Shown: one piece after another, positions 25,006 through 33,884 of the stretch
Position numbering within the stretch: position 1 is the first letter of the stretch
Layout of the letters: each line of letters opens with the position of its first letter
Assembly (NCBI GenBank): GCA_910575555.1
Contig: CAJTFX010000018.1
Coordinates: 1-64,000 of the forward strand
Length of the DNA stretch: 64,000 nt
Origin: Lachnospiraceae bacterium
GTDB taxonomy: Bacteria; Bacillota; Clostridia; Lachnospirales; Lachnospiraceae
Direction: 5' to 3'
Notes under the pieces: model-generated
Database searches by the model: none
What the model was told of the DNA's origin: nothing
What the model saw: only the letters and a program-made list of their open reading frames with translations
Translations under genes and position numbers: made by a program

Positions 25006-26166
25006 TCATTTGTTCTTTTGATTTTTTATCCAGATATAGCAGATAACCACTCCGATTAAGGCTATCCCTCCTGTGGTTATATATGGTAATTCAATATTGC
25101 TTTCATACAGATACCCAGTTAATAAAGGAGCAATAACTTTGCTAAGATTTCCGGCGGTACTGGCAAATCCCATCAGTGTTCCTTTATGCTGATTGTCAGT
25201 TTTTGAAAGGGTTGCGTTTAATGTGGGTACTGTAATAGCAGAAGATACCGCAAATAAGCCAAAAACCACCAACACACTAACAAACCCAGTTGTCAATACC
25301 ATGGCAAACGCTACTAAGGCTTTGCAAAACACACCTATCAGTATTAGTGGCTTCTCACCAATTTTTTTTGCTAAAGGACCAGTCAAAAAGCCTTGTACTA
25401 CAATCAAAATACCTGCTAGAGCCATCCAAATAACACCAACTTGCTTAGTGGAAAATCCAAACTTATCTACGACATACAGCCCCGTAATTCCTTGCAAGCC
25501 TGTTTGACAGAAATGCACGACGAAAATAAGTATCAAAACCATTCCTGCTGAGCCAAAAATTATATTTTTCAGGTCTGAAAAATCAAAGGGTTTTCTTTTT
25601 TCCGTCTGTCCTGAACGCTCAATTGACTCTGGCAAAAGTGTTAGAATTAGCAGAAAGGCAATAAATGAAATGCCAGCTCCGGTAAAAAATGGGAGCGCAA
25701 GCGAATAGCCTGCAAGAATGCCTCCCAATAATGGTCCCATCATTACGCCAACGCTCATTGAAGCTCCAAGTTGACTCATATTCTTGCTTCTTTCTTCCTC
25801 CGAACTGGAATCTCCAACATATGCCAAAGATGCAACGGAGGTAGCAGATGACAAAATACCCGATAAACTGCGAGCTATAAATAGTGTCCAGAAGGATGAA
25901 GCCAAACCGAACAGGAACAAACTGATGGAATATCCTATAATACCAATGCTGATAATCGGCTTTCTACCAATTCGGTCGGACAGTGCACCCCAAAAAGGTG
26001 CGAATACTGTTTGTGCCAGAGCATATACGGCAGTGAGCCATCCAAGCTCACGACCGCCAGCACCTAGATTTTCCATGTAAAATGGCATGACCGGAAGAAT
26101 TAAGCTATATCCTAACGCAATCACCAAAGTAGCAAGATTTAAAGCGAAAATCGGCTTTTTATTCAT
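25006..26166 (-). CDS. MFS drug efflux transporter
   Basis: This 386-residue protein has twelve hydrophobic segments and the MFS motif A, GALSDRIGRKP, after TM2, with a second weaker copy (GPLAKKIGEKP). The drug/H+ antiporter motif C region PLLGGILAGY is present. The start ATG at 26166 overlaps the end of the Rph-like gene. As the last gene of a TetR-controlled operon it probably exports the antibiotic that the enzyme modifies. Confidence 0.92.
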   Translation of the reverse strand: MNKKPIFALNLATLVIALGYSLILPVMPFYMENLGAGGRELGWLTAVYALAQTVFAPFWGALSDRIGRKPIISIGIIGYSISLFLFGLASSFWTLFIARSLSGILSSATSVASLAYVGDSSSEEERSKNMSQLGASMSVGVMMGPLLGGILAGYSLALPFFTGAGISFIAFLLILTLLPESIERSGQTEKRKPFDFSDLKNIIFGSAGMVLILIFVVHFCQTGLQGITGLYVVDKFGFSTKQVGVIWMALAGILIVVQGFLTGPLAKKIGEKPLILIGVFCKALVAFAMVLTTGFVSVLVVFGLFAVSSAITVPTLNATLSKTDNQHKGTLMGFASTAGNLSKVIAPLLTGYLYESNIELPYITTGGIALIGVVICYIWIKNQKNK

Positions 26167-28726
26167 CAATCGTCACCGTCCCCTCCGAGCCGTCCACCGT
26201 TATCATTTGTCCATTTTTAATACTTCTCGTGGCTGTGTGTGTCGCCATAACGGCAGGGATACCACATTCCCGTGCAACAATACTTGAATGACTGAGAGGA
26301 CCTCCAATATCCGTTACAATTCCACTTGCAGAGGCAAATAAGGGTGTCCAAGCCGGAGTTGTAGTAACGGCAACCAAAACACTTCCTGGCTGGAAATTTT
26401 TAAAATCTGCCGGACTATTTAGTACGCAGGCACGAGCTGTCACGACACCAGAACTGGTTCCTATACCCCTCAACACGGTTTTTCCATCTTTTTGTTTCTG
26501 TGGTGCATGTGATATGCTTTTTACTTTCTTCTCAGGTAACTGAGCTGGTGGCATATAGCCCTGATACTTTTTGAGTTCCGCTTTTCGCTCAAGTATCGAA
26601 TTTCTTCTATCGGATAAAGGTATATTTTTGTCTAACTGTACTATAAGTTTTTCCAATTCCAATTTTGTGAGCCAATAAATATCATCTATATGCGAAGTAG
26701 CTCCGCCACGTATAAGGCGTGCTGAAATTTCATGAAACATCTTGCGAATCAGAGGATGCCCCATTCCCATGCAATAAATAGCATTTTCACGCATAGGAGC
26801 AGTTTCCTGCGCCCAATGGAGCAACTTCAAAAACAGTTTTTTGCGTGAGCTACCTATATGTTGTAAAATTTCTTCTTCTGCCTGTTTCCTATGCTTTTCA
26901 AATTTGGATTGACGTAAAAAAGGACTTTCACCTTTGCCTTCTAAAAAGGTTTTTATGGATTCAAAGGTTGGTGTAAGTGTTTCCTGCGGTGTGGAATATG
27001 CAAAATCAAATTCATAAGCGGTACGACCAAACTCTTTAAAATATTGATTGATCCGATTTTTCCATTCTATCCATACTTCCAGCGAAACTTCGTCAGGCGG
27101 AACTGAGGACATAAAATTTTCCGCTATCTTTGCTGTTGGATTACTTTGCAGATAAAGGTTGAGAGTTTTATTTTGCTTTACCCATTCCGAGAGACTCCAC
27201 AGGTTCTTTTCGGCTTGCAGAGCAATCGTATCAAATCCAAGCAGGAAAACAGAAGTATCTGTCATACCAGCGCGACGAGCCGCTCCCTGAAAAAATTTTG
27301 TAAATATTGTTTCGCTGATAGAGGCGGCTGGCAATGTAAGCTGAATCCTCGTGAAATAAATACAAGCGGCATAAAATACAGTCTGAATCCCCTTCATTAT
27401 TTGATGGGCATTCAGCGTATGCAGAGGCTTTTCTTCCCATTGTTTAATCACATCCTCAAATTCTTTTCGTGCTGTTTCCCAGCGTGCAACACTGTTCGTG
27501 AGCGCACGGCGTAAAGATCGGGGTGAAAGGGATTTGACAGCAATCAAAAGAGGCTTTGAATTGTGGGAAAGATAAACATATCCGTTAATAATCGTATATG
27601 CTCCGTTTTCTGGCAGTAGCTTTTTCGCACTTTTACCAAACATATCTATCCATAAAAGCGCCGACGCACGGTTGACTATTTCAAGCCCAAGTGTGGCAAA
27701 TAAGGGCGTAACAGGATTTGGCAAGTGTTCCGCTAGAGACTGCCTTTTGTATAAAACATCCTTTTCCGGTAACGTCCATTCCGGCGGTAGGACAGTAATG
27801 GGGCGAGCCTGAACAATATACAACTTATCTTTTTCCAGTGCCCACTCTACATCCATAGGCATTTCATAATACTTCTCAATTTTTTTTCCAAGCTGTGTCA
27901 ATCGCATAACTTGATTGTGAGTAAGAGTATGTTTTTTCCTAAACTGTTCAGGAGTTGGGATTTCTTCTGTTCCATCTGAGTTGCGGACTGTCATAATCTC
28001 TTTGTTTGCTACTTGATACGATACAATTCGTTCAGCATTTTTATCTACAACGATTGTATCAGGGGTGACTAAGCTAGAAACCACCGATTCGCCAAGTCCC
28101 CACGCGGCGTTAACAATCATTTCGCTACGTCTGCCATTGATAGGGTTTAGCGTAAACATAACGCCGGACGCATCGGAAAACGCAAGCTTTTGTACTACAA
28201 CAGCAAGTGCGACGATTTCCTGCTTTATATCATTCTTCACGCGGTAAGCAATAGCGCGGGCTGTCCATAGGGAAGCCCAGCACCTCTTTACAGCGTCAAG
28301 AACTTCATTCTCACCTTGTATGTTAAGATAGGTTTCCTGCTGGCCTGCAAAAGAAGCGTCGGGCAAATCCTCGGCGGTTGCGGAGGAACGGACAGCTACC
28401 GCTATATTTCCCAATCCGGCATATGCGGTTTTAATTGCATCTGATACTTCCTGCGGCATTTCTCCATTATGGAAAAGCATCCCTATCTGCGTAGATGCAT
28501 TTTCAAGCTGGCTGGTATTGTTAGAGTCAATACCGTCCAGCAACTTATTAATGTGAGGCTGAATATGGTTCTTTTCAACAAAAATCTTGTATGAAGTAGT
28601 CGTAACATGAAAGCCCTCCGGCACAGGGATACCCGCTGTCAAAAGTTTTGATAAAGACATACCTTTTCCGCCAACCATTTCAAGGGTTGCCTGTTTATGC
28701 AACAAGGGTAGAGTATAATAAATCAT
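26159..28726 (-). CDS. rph: PEP synthase-like enzyme, probably rifamycin phosphotransferase
   Basis: This 855-residue enzyme has an N-terminal ATP-grasp domain (GGKGMSLSKLL, VRSSATAEDLPDASFAGQQ, WGLGESVV), a long central helical domain, and a C-terminal swivelling phosphohistidine domain (GGPLSHSS, H813; ARECGIPAV). This order and length fit rifamycin phosphotransferases, which use ATP, water and rifamycin, and separate them from longer-mechanism PEP synthases. Overlap with a TetR gene upstream and an MFS pump downstream supports antibiotic resistance. A true PEP synthase cannot be excluded without comparing the central domain. Confidence 0.75.
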   Translation of the reverse strand: MIYYTLPLLHKQATLEMVGGKGMSLSKLLTAGIPVPEGFHVTTTSYKIFVEKNHIQPHINKLLDGIDSNNTSQLENASTQIGMLFHNGEMPQEVSDAIKTAYAGLGNIAVAVRSSATAEDLPDASFAGQQETYLNIQGENEVLDAVKRCWASLWTARAIAYRVKNDIKQEIVALAVVVQKLAFSDASGVMFTLNPINGRRSEMIVNAAWGLGESVVSSLVTPDTIVVDKNAERIVSYQVANKEIMTVRNSDGTEEIPTPEQFRKKHTLTHNQVMRLTQLGKKIEKYYEMPMDVEWALEKDKLYIVQARPITVLPPEWTLPEKDVLYKRQSLAEHLPNPVTPLFATLGLEIVNRASALLWIDMFGKSAKKLLPENGAYTIINGYVYLSHNSKPLLIAVKSLSPRSLRRALTNSVARWETARKEFEDVIKQWEEKPLHTLNAHQIMKGIQTVFYAACIYFTRIQLTLPAASISETIFTKFFQGAARRAGMTDTSVFLLGFDTIALQAEKNLWSLSEWVKQNKTLNLYLQSNPTAKIAENFMSSVPPDEVSLEVWIEWKNRINQYFKEFGRTAYEFDFAYSTPQETLTPTFESIKTFLEGKGESPFLRQSKFEKHRKQAEEEILQHIGSSRKKLFLKLLHWAQETAPMRENAIYCMGMGHPLIRKMFHEISARLIRGGATSHIDDIYWLTKLELEKLIVQLDKNIPLSDRRNSILERKAELKKYQGYMPPAQLPEKKVKSISHAPQKQKDGKTVLRGIGTSSGVVTARACVLNSPADFKNFQPGSVLVAVTTTPAWTPLFASASGIVTDIGGPLSHSSIVARECGIPAVMATHTATRSIKNGQMITVDGSEGTVTIDE

Positions 28727-29361
28727 AATAATTCACCTCCATCATTCATAATTCCGTGTAGAAATATATCCATTGTTTCATCAAGCATTTTCTCCGGACT
28801 GGCTGATGGTCGGGATGTGTAAATGATTGATATAATGGAGTTAATTAACAAACGCGTCATAAGATCGGCATTCGTCTTACGGAAGACGCCTGATTCCACT
28901 CCATTTTCAATTACAGATTTTATAATATCCTGATATGCATAACGCGCAGTTTTCAGCCGCTTTCGATAATCTTCTTCTAAATAGTCAGATTCTGTATTTA
29001 ACCACATCAGCACCGTTCGCTGCTGCTTTGGTACTCCAAGATGATTCAGCATGATTTTTCTAAGACACTGTTCCGGCGAGGATTCATCGGCAATAATCCT
29101 ATGAACCTTTTTAATTGTTTCTTCTATTTCTTTCTCAACTGCATATACAAAAATCTCGTCTTTCGTTTTGAAAAAATCATACAGACTGGACTTTCCCATG
29201 TTTGCTAAATTCGCAATTTCCCTCATAGATGTTTTTTGGAATCCATTTTTCTCTATGAGCTGCAAAGCAACACGGATTATTTCTTCTCGGCGCTCTTCTT
29301 GTTGTTCTGGTGTAAGAATAATTCCTTTTGGTATATTATGATCCCTCCTTATAACGACCAT
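28723..29361 (-). CDS. TetR-family repressor of the Rph-like/MFS operon
   Basis: This 212-residue protein has the TetR HTH TSMREIANLANMGKSSLYDFFKTKDEIF and a helical ligand domain. The only in-frame ATG, at 29361, lies within an operator dyad and before the AAGGAGG at 29345-29351, so the true start is unclear; codons after that ribosome site include no ATG, GTG or TTG until well inside the HTH. It overlaps the next gene by 4 bases. It probably represses the whole operon. Confidence 0.85.
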   Translation of the reverse strand: MVVIRRDHNIPKGIILTPEQQEERREEIIRVALQLIEKNGFQKTSMREIANLANMGKSSLYDFFKTKDEIFVYAVEKEIEETIKKVHRIIADESSPEQCLRKIMLNHLGVPKQQRTVLMWLNTESDYLEEDYRKRLKTARYAYQDIIKSVIENGVESGVFRKTNADLMTRLLINSIISIIYTSRPSASPEKMLDETMDIFLHGIMNDGGELL

Positions 29362-29414
29362 CGGTCGTTTCTTGTTTCGGTTTCATTATATAGCGACCGA
29401 TGGTCGCTTGTCAA
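29353..29414 (-). promoter_or_regulatory. Promoter with two TetR operators
   Basis: On the minus strand TTGACA (29414-29409) and TATAAT (29390-29385) are 18 bases apart. GCGACCGATGGTCGC (29393-29407) fills the spacer, and a second dyad, ACGACCATCGGTCGT (29354-29368), lies just downstream. Both have the core CGACC-NNN-GGTCG, so a bound repressor would block polymerase directly. Confidence 0.85.
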
Positions 29415-29680
29415 GCTAATTTTTTCAACACCAAAAAACGCGACTTATATATTATGTGTAAGGCGAGCAGGGATTATCAGCCAAACAGTTTTTGTTTTTA
29501 AATACAGAACGACCTCGATATAATGCAAATTATATTGAACTCGCAGAACGAATGAGTGGCAAAGTCTGCTCTCAGTTAAACACAATCATAAAGATATCCT
29601 GCCTAAATGAGTTAAATATAATCAAATTGGTTGTAGATTGCCTTGATGGATCGTGTAATAACAATGAGGAGGCGAATCAA

Positions 29681-30511
29681 ATGATCGAAGAATTTACTGC
29701 TCATCTGCAAAGCTTGGGAAAGTCTGAAAACACAATCCGGACGTACAGTCATGATGTAACGATGTATCTGCATTGGTGCCAGGACAGTTTTGGAGAAGAG
29801 CCACAGCTTTTATACCGTGCCAATATTTTGGATTACATTTCCTATATGCGAAATATTCGGGGGTATCATCCGCGTACCGTAAATAACCACCTTTCTTCCC
29901 TGAAGAGCCTAAATGAGTATCTGATTATGAGTGGGCGGCAGACGGAAGCTGCTGTGCTGGACAGCGATTTTATAAAAATCCAGATACAGTATGCCAGTCC
30001 CTGCACTGTGGAGAAAAAAGATGTAGAGGCATTCCGCCAACGCCTTCTGGAGAGTGGAAGTAAACGGGACTTTTGCCTGGTCACACTTTATGCCTATTCC
30101 GGTATGCGGCGGAGTGAATGCGTCAATCTCAAGCTGGATCAGGTTGATCTGACAGCAAAGGAAATCCGGATTGTCGGCAAGGGAGACAAGCACCGCCTGG
30201 TCTATATCAATGACAAAATTGTTTACGCGATTCGGGAGTACCTAAAGGTGCGTAATTCGGACAGCCCATATCTGTTCGTCAGCCGCCAGAGTGAGAAGCT
30301 GAATCCTTCCCGTATCAACCAGATATTTAACCGATACTCGGATGTCATTACACCGAAGACGCTGCGGCATTATTTCTGCTCCAATGCTCTGGAGAACGGA
30401 TATTCCATTCACGAAGTCGCCAATCAGGCAGGGCACAGCAATGTGCAAACCACACTCATTTATAGTAACCCGACGGCAAAAGAAATGAAAGACAAAGCCA
30501 ATCGACTGTGA
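29681..30511 (+). CDS. Tyrosine recombinase (XerC/D-like integrase)
   Basis: This 276-residue recombinase has an N-terminal SAM-like domain (LGKSENTIRTYSHDVTMYL) and a catalytic domain with YSGMRRSECVNL, KTLRHYFCSN and AGHSNVQTTLIYS. The usual His of the HxxR box seems replaced. I chose the ATG at 29681 behind GAGGAGG; a longer frame to 29492 has no ribosome site. It sits at the left end of the plus-strand block and may be the integrase of that element or of a smaller one carrying the sortase. Confidence 0.88.
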   Translation: MIEEFTAHLQSLGKSENTIRTYSHDVTMYLHWCQDSFGEEPQLLYRANILDYISYMRNIRGYHPRTVNNHLSSLKSLNEYLIMSGRQTEAAVLDSDFIKIQIQYASPCTVEKKDVEAFRQRLLESGSKRDFCLVTLYAYSGMRRSECVNLKLDQVDLTAKEIRIVGKGDKHRLVYINDKIVYAIREYLKVRNSDSPYLFVSRQSEKLNPSRINQIFNRYSDVITPKTLRHYFCSNALENGYSIHEVANQAGHSNVQTTLIYSNPTAKEMKDKANRL

Positions 30512-30520
30512 GGTAAGAAC

Positions 30521-31294
30521 ATGAAGATAAAAAGGATTATTTGTACTATACTGATTTTGATATTTGCAAGCGGTATTGTGATAGGTGCCATCCAATTATA
30601 TAAGCAGCACCGTGAGTATTCGGAAGGCGAGGACTCCTATACTGATTTGGACCATTATGTGAAGCTGCCTGAAGAGCCTAAAGAACCTTCCCCATCTCCC
30701 ACAGATGAAACTGAGTCTGGAGGACGGGAATGGCCGGTTGTAGATTTTGCTTCCCTGCAGGAAATCAATCCGGATATCGTGGGGTGGATTTATATTGAAG
30801 GAACAGAAATCAATTACCCGGTTGTGCAGGGCAGGGATAACCAGTATTATCTAAAGCATTTATTCAGCGGAGAGTGGAACGGATCCGGCTGCATATTTCT
30901 GGATAGCAGAAACAGATTGGATTTCTCAGATCGACACAGCATCATCTATGGGCATCATATGAAAAATGGCACCATGTTTTCCGGGCTGACGGAGTATAAG
31001 AAGCAGGAGTATTATAACAAACATCCCATTGCCCTGTTATTGACGCCGGATAAAAACTATGAGATAGAGATTTTCGGCGGGTATGTGTCCAGCGTTCAGG
31101 ATAAGGCGTGGGAAGTGGCATTTCCCTCAGACTCAGATTTTACAGAGTGGCTGGATAAAGCCAGAGAGCGTTCATGTTTTACCAGTGAAATTACCCCGGC
31201 AGTCACAGACCAGATTCTGACGTTCTCTACCTGCAGTTACGAATTTAACAATGCCAGGTTTGTATTGCTGGGCGTATTAAGGCCGGAAGAGTAA
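30521..31294 (+). CDS. Class B sortase
   Basis: This 257-residue transpeptidase has an N-terminal membrane anchor (about 5-27), a proline/acid-rich linker and the sortase B fold: VGWIYIEGTEINYPVVQ, H145 in IYGHHM, C238 in FSTCSYE and R246 in NARFVLL. It would attach proteins to peptidoglycan at the cell surface. It follows the integrase by 9 bases. No LPxTG or NPxTN substrate gene is visible in the window. Confidence 0.93.
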   Translation: MKIKRIICTILILIFASGIVIGAIQLYKQHREYSEGEDSYTDLDHYVKLPEEPKEPSPSPTDETESGGREWPVVDFASLQEINPDIVGWIYIEGTEINYPVVQGRDNQYYLKHLFSGEWNGSGCIFLDSRNRLDFSDRHSIIYGHHMKNGTMFSGLTEYKKQEYYNKHPIALLLTPDKNYEIEIFGGYVSSVQDKAWEVAFPSDSDFTEWLDKARERSCFTSEITPAVTDQILTFSTCSYEFNNARFVLLGVLRPEE

Positions 31295-31400
31295 CTGATT
31301 CAGAGGAAAACAGAGTAATTGATTGAATCAGGAGAATGCTATTACGAAAAATGGTGCAATTCCCTGTTTATTCGTAATGGAGATTGACATTATTCTGCTC

Positions 31401-31519
31401 TTGAAAATCTGAAATAAATATGCTATACTTTTTACATCAGTATCAGTAATTGCTTTCGAGCGATTAGAGTTTTCCGGTTACACAGTGTCTGAGAGTATAT
31501 ACTTTCAGGCACTTTTTTT
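31401..31519 (+). promoter_or_regulatory. Leader 1: promoter, conserved start and terminator
   Basis: TTGAAA (31401-31406) and TATACT (31424-31429) are 17 bases apart. The transcript would begin near ACATCAGTATCA. About 50 bases later AGTGTCTGA (31484-31492) pairs with TTCAGGCACT (31504-31513), followed by seven T. Leaders 2 and 3 share all parts, including the GGCACTTTTTTTGTTT end. Confidence 0.75.
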
Positions 31520-31620
31520 GTTTCTTTTGCTTCTTTACTAAGAAGCACAGAACGGGGAGTGCGGAGGCACAAATCCTCCGCCCATCTGTTACAATTTCAT
31601 ATCAGGCCCTCGGGCAATAA

Positions 31621-31714
31621 AGGCACTCAGAGAATTTCGGTTCTTTGGGTGCTTTTTTTATATAGATCGGAGCTTTTATGGCTCCCCTAATTTTTGTTCC
31701 GGGGAGCCTTTCGG
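31621..31714 (+). terminator. Two tandem terminators before the first gene of the block
   Basis: AGGCACTCAGAGAA pairs with TTCTTTGGGTGC, followed by seven T (about 31656-31662). Then GGCTCCCC (31680-31687) pairs with GGGGAGCC (31701-31708). With leader 1 this makes three termination signals between promoter and gene. Confidence 0.7.
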
Positions 31715-31766
31715 CATACCCGTGTATATAGATAAAACCACGCAGGAATGCAGAAAGGAAATGCCT

Positions 31767-32138
31767 ATGATTCTTTATTTGGATGCCAGAACCACCGTCA
31801 AGGATTTGATCATTGACTATATTGAGGTGGAATTGGCAAACGGAGAAACTGCATCTCTTAATTGGGATGAAAGCGAAATTGAGCGTACTGGCAATGGTTT
31901 CAGTGCCCGATACAAAGGGGTGTGTTTTGGAGAAGTCTATGCCAATGGCAGACTGGAGCAGCTGCAGGATATGAAAATAACCGATATCGGTTTGTATTCT
32001 GAAAGCTGTGATCACCTCAATATCTGTATCACTTCAATGGAGTTTGAAGACGATGGCAGATTGTTGAAGCTTGAAGTTCCCATTTTACATGGGAACATTG
32101 TTTGCCAGAACGAAAGTGATGAGGTGATATCATGTTGA
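31767..32138 (+). CDS. Uncharacterised small acidic protein
   Basis: The 123-residue product reads MILYLDARTTVKDLIIDYIE and continues with beta-rich sequence containing NGETASLNWDESE. I chose the second ATG (31767) because the AAAGGAA is too close to the first at 31761. It is the first gene after leader 1 and overlaps the next by 7 bases. No family is recognised. Confidence 0.6.
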   Translation: MILYLDARTTVKDLIIDYIEVELANGETASLNWDESEIERTGNGFSARYKGVCFGEVYANGRLEQLQDMKITDIGLYSESCDHLNICITSMEFEDDGRLLKLEVPILHGNIVCQNESDEVISC

Positions 32139-32452
32139 AACGTGGAAAATATATCGCCGAACACGATAACGGAATACTTGACCAATACCGGATTGTGATG
32201 TCCGTAAGGGAAACGGAGAAGTCATATGTTTTTGAATTGCTTGAGTATGTAAGCCGGTATAGTCCGGCACAGATGGATATGCTGTTCGACAAGAATAAAA
32301 GAGTCGTGATTTCAAAGTCCAAAGGTGGCCATGCCATGCGCATATGGAATGACCATGATTTTACACTTTACCCATATCAGGCCGGGATTCCGTTCCATTT
32401 TGAATGGGTCGGTGAAGGCGGCAATAAGGAAGGGAGTGTTAAATGTGGTTAA
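32132..32452 (+). CDS. Uncharacterised protein, 106 residues
   Basis: The protein has DQYRIVMSVRETEKSYVFEL and ends with HFEWVGEGGNKEG. GAGGTG precedes the ATG. It overlaps both neighbours by a few bases, so it is translated as part of a coupled series. No motif, membrane segment or family is seen. Confidence 0.6.
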   Translation: MLKRGKYIAEHDNGILDQYRIVMSVRETEKSYVFELLEYVSRYSPAQMDMLFDKNKRVVISKSKGGHAMRIWNDHDFTLYPYQAGIPFHFEWVGEGGNKEGSVKCG

Positions 32453-33155
32453 AAAGAAAACATATCAAGATGAGTTGGTTGATGAAATCAAGAATCTGGC
32501 GCAGTCACAGGGGTTGAATCATGTCTTTACTACCTTTTTGGAGATTGCAGCAAACTGTATCTCTGCGCAGATGGATCCGTCAAACGCAGAAGAGCGTGAG
32601 AAGCGGTATGAGGAGATGGCATCCACGATGGAACCTAAAATCCTTAACTGCTACGCGCGTATGCTTGCTCTGCTTGCCCTTGCTATTTATGAGCATGAGG
32701 AGGATCCCTGCGATATTCTTGGCAGTATTTATCATGAGCTTCGCTTAAATAACGAGTGGAACGGACAATATTTTACTCCGGATCATATCTGCCGGTTGAT
32801 GGCTGAGATTGTAGATCCAGTGGATGAGCATTCAGAAGCGGAAGAACCTATCATGATCAACGAACCAGCTTGTGGCTCGGGTACGATAGTGATTGGTGCA
32901 GTATGGGCAATGAAGCGGAAAAATTTCGATTTTCGGCACAAGAGTTTTTTTGTTGCCCAGGATATTGATATCCGCTGCGTGTGGATGGCGTATATCCAAC
33001 TCAGTCTGTACGGAATTCCGGCTGTGGTCATTCATGGCGACACTTTAGCAATGAAAGAATGGTCCCGGTGGTACACTCCATTGGCGTCAGTTCCTTTCGG
33101 AAAAAGGAAATGCACTGACTATAGCACAGAGGAAGGGGTGGCCAAGATTGGATAA
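32445..33155 (+). CDS. N-6 DNA methylase-like protein lacking the NPPY motif
   Basis: This 236-residue protein has a helical N-terminal part (KILNCYARMLALLALAIYE, WNGQYFTPDHICRLM) and the SAM-binding motif I INEPACGSGTIVIGA, as in HsdM-type methylases. After VIHGDTLAMKEWSRW the expected NPP(Y/F) catalytic motif does not appear; the sequence is TPLASVPFGKRK, and the protein stops soon after. I chose GTG 32445 behind GGAAGGGAG. No specificity or restriction subunit is nearby. It may bind SAM or DNA without methylating, or be truncated. Confidence 0.75.
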   Translation: MVKKKTYQDELVDEIKNLAQSQGLNHVFTTFLEIAANCISAQMDPSNAEEREKRYEEMASTMEPKILNCYARMLALLALAIYEHEEDPCDILGSIYHELRLNNEWNGQYFTPDHICRLMAEIVDPVDEHSEAEEPIMINEPACGSGTIVIGAVWAMKRKNFDFRHKSFFVAQDIDIRCVWMAYIQLSLYGIPAVVIHGDTLAMKEWSRWYTPLASVPFGKRKCTDYSTEEGVAKIG

Positions 33156-33696
33156 TACAGAAAAATCATTGGACGCTTTGACCTTTTCTGATCTTCGGGT
33201 TCATTACAGAACCGGACGTGCTTTTCTGGTCAGACAGGAGGGCAGAAAGAAAATTTACGGATACCGAAAAGGCATTAAAACGGATGTGGGAGATCTGGAG
33301 GAAAAAGACTGGATACAGCTGGCTTCGGATTTGATTCTGAAAAGTGGAGAGCAGCAGATGCAGAAAAATCTGTTGGAATGGGAACAAGAGCATAATTATT
33401 GTCATAGTTCCCGAAAAGAGATGGAGATGACTGCACTGGAACTTCACATGGCCAGAATTTTTGATGATCCGCTCTGGGTGGACTACATCCCGTTCAACCG
33501 TAAGTATCGTCCTGAAGTTCTCCATTCCGCCAGACTGGTTTGGGTAAAAACAGAATGCTGCGGGATACCCGGGCAAATCACACAGGAACAGTTGGACAAA
33601 TCTGCTGGAAATACTTTAGGAATTCCATGCCCCAATTGCGGTCGATGGTCTGCATTCCGGATCTGCTCGCCTAAGGAGGTGAGCGAAAATGGATAG
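33148..33696 (+). CDS. Uncharacterised protein with zinc-ribbon-like C-terminus
   Basis: This 182-residue protein starts at a TTG behind GGAAGGGG, overlapping the methylase-like gene. The C-terminal third has TECCGIPG and later PCPNCGRWSAF, two cysteine pairs about 35 residues apart that could bind zinc. The remainder is charged and helical. It may be a nucleic-acid-associated accessory protein. Confidence 0.6.
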   Translation: MDNTEKSLDALTFSDLRVHYRTGRAFLVRQEGRKKIYGYRKGIKTDVGDLEEKDWIQLASDLILKSGEQQMQKNLLEWEQEHNYCHSSRKEMEMTALELHMARIFDDPLWVDYIPFNRKYRPEVLHSARLVWVKTECCGIPGQITQEQLDKSAGNTLGIPCPNCGRWSAFRICSPKEVSENG

Positions 33697-33871
33697 ACTG
33701 TTTATCATTGTGAAGGGCGGCAGCGTAGAGGAAGTCTACAGCACAAAATCATCAAATGAGCTATATGCGGAGGTTCTTGATTTCGATTCGACAGAAAGAA
33801 CGGAAGAGGAGGAAAAAGCGCTTCAATTCCGGTATGAGGCAGTTCGGGAACTGATGCACAGAATTGACTGA
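33689..33871 (+). CDS. 60-residue protein of unknown function
   Basis: The frame MDRLFIIVKGGSVEEVYST has AAGGAGG before its ATG and overlaps the previous gene by 8 bases. It is acidic with a helical C-terminal half. Such short proteins recur in this block; no family is recognised. Confidence 0.55.
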   Translation: MDRLFIIVKGGSVEEVYSTKSSNELYAEVLDFDSTERTEEEEKALQFRYEAVRELMHRID

Positions 33872-33884
33872 AAGGAGAATGCAC

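Larger units (their letters stand above)
31295..31766 (+). other. Gap with leader 1 and serial hairpins
   Basis: This 470-base gap holds no gene. It contains leader 1 (promoter plus terminator), a small GC hairpin at 31561-31581 (GCGGAGG and CCTCCGC), and two further terminators before the first gene of the block. Confidence 0.6.
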
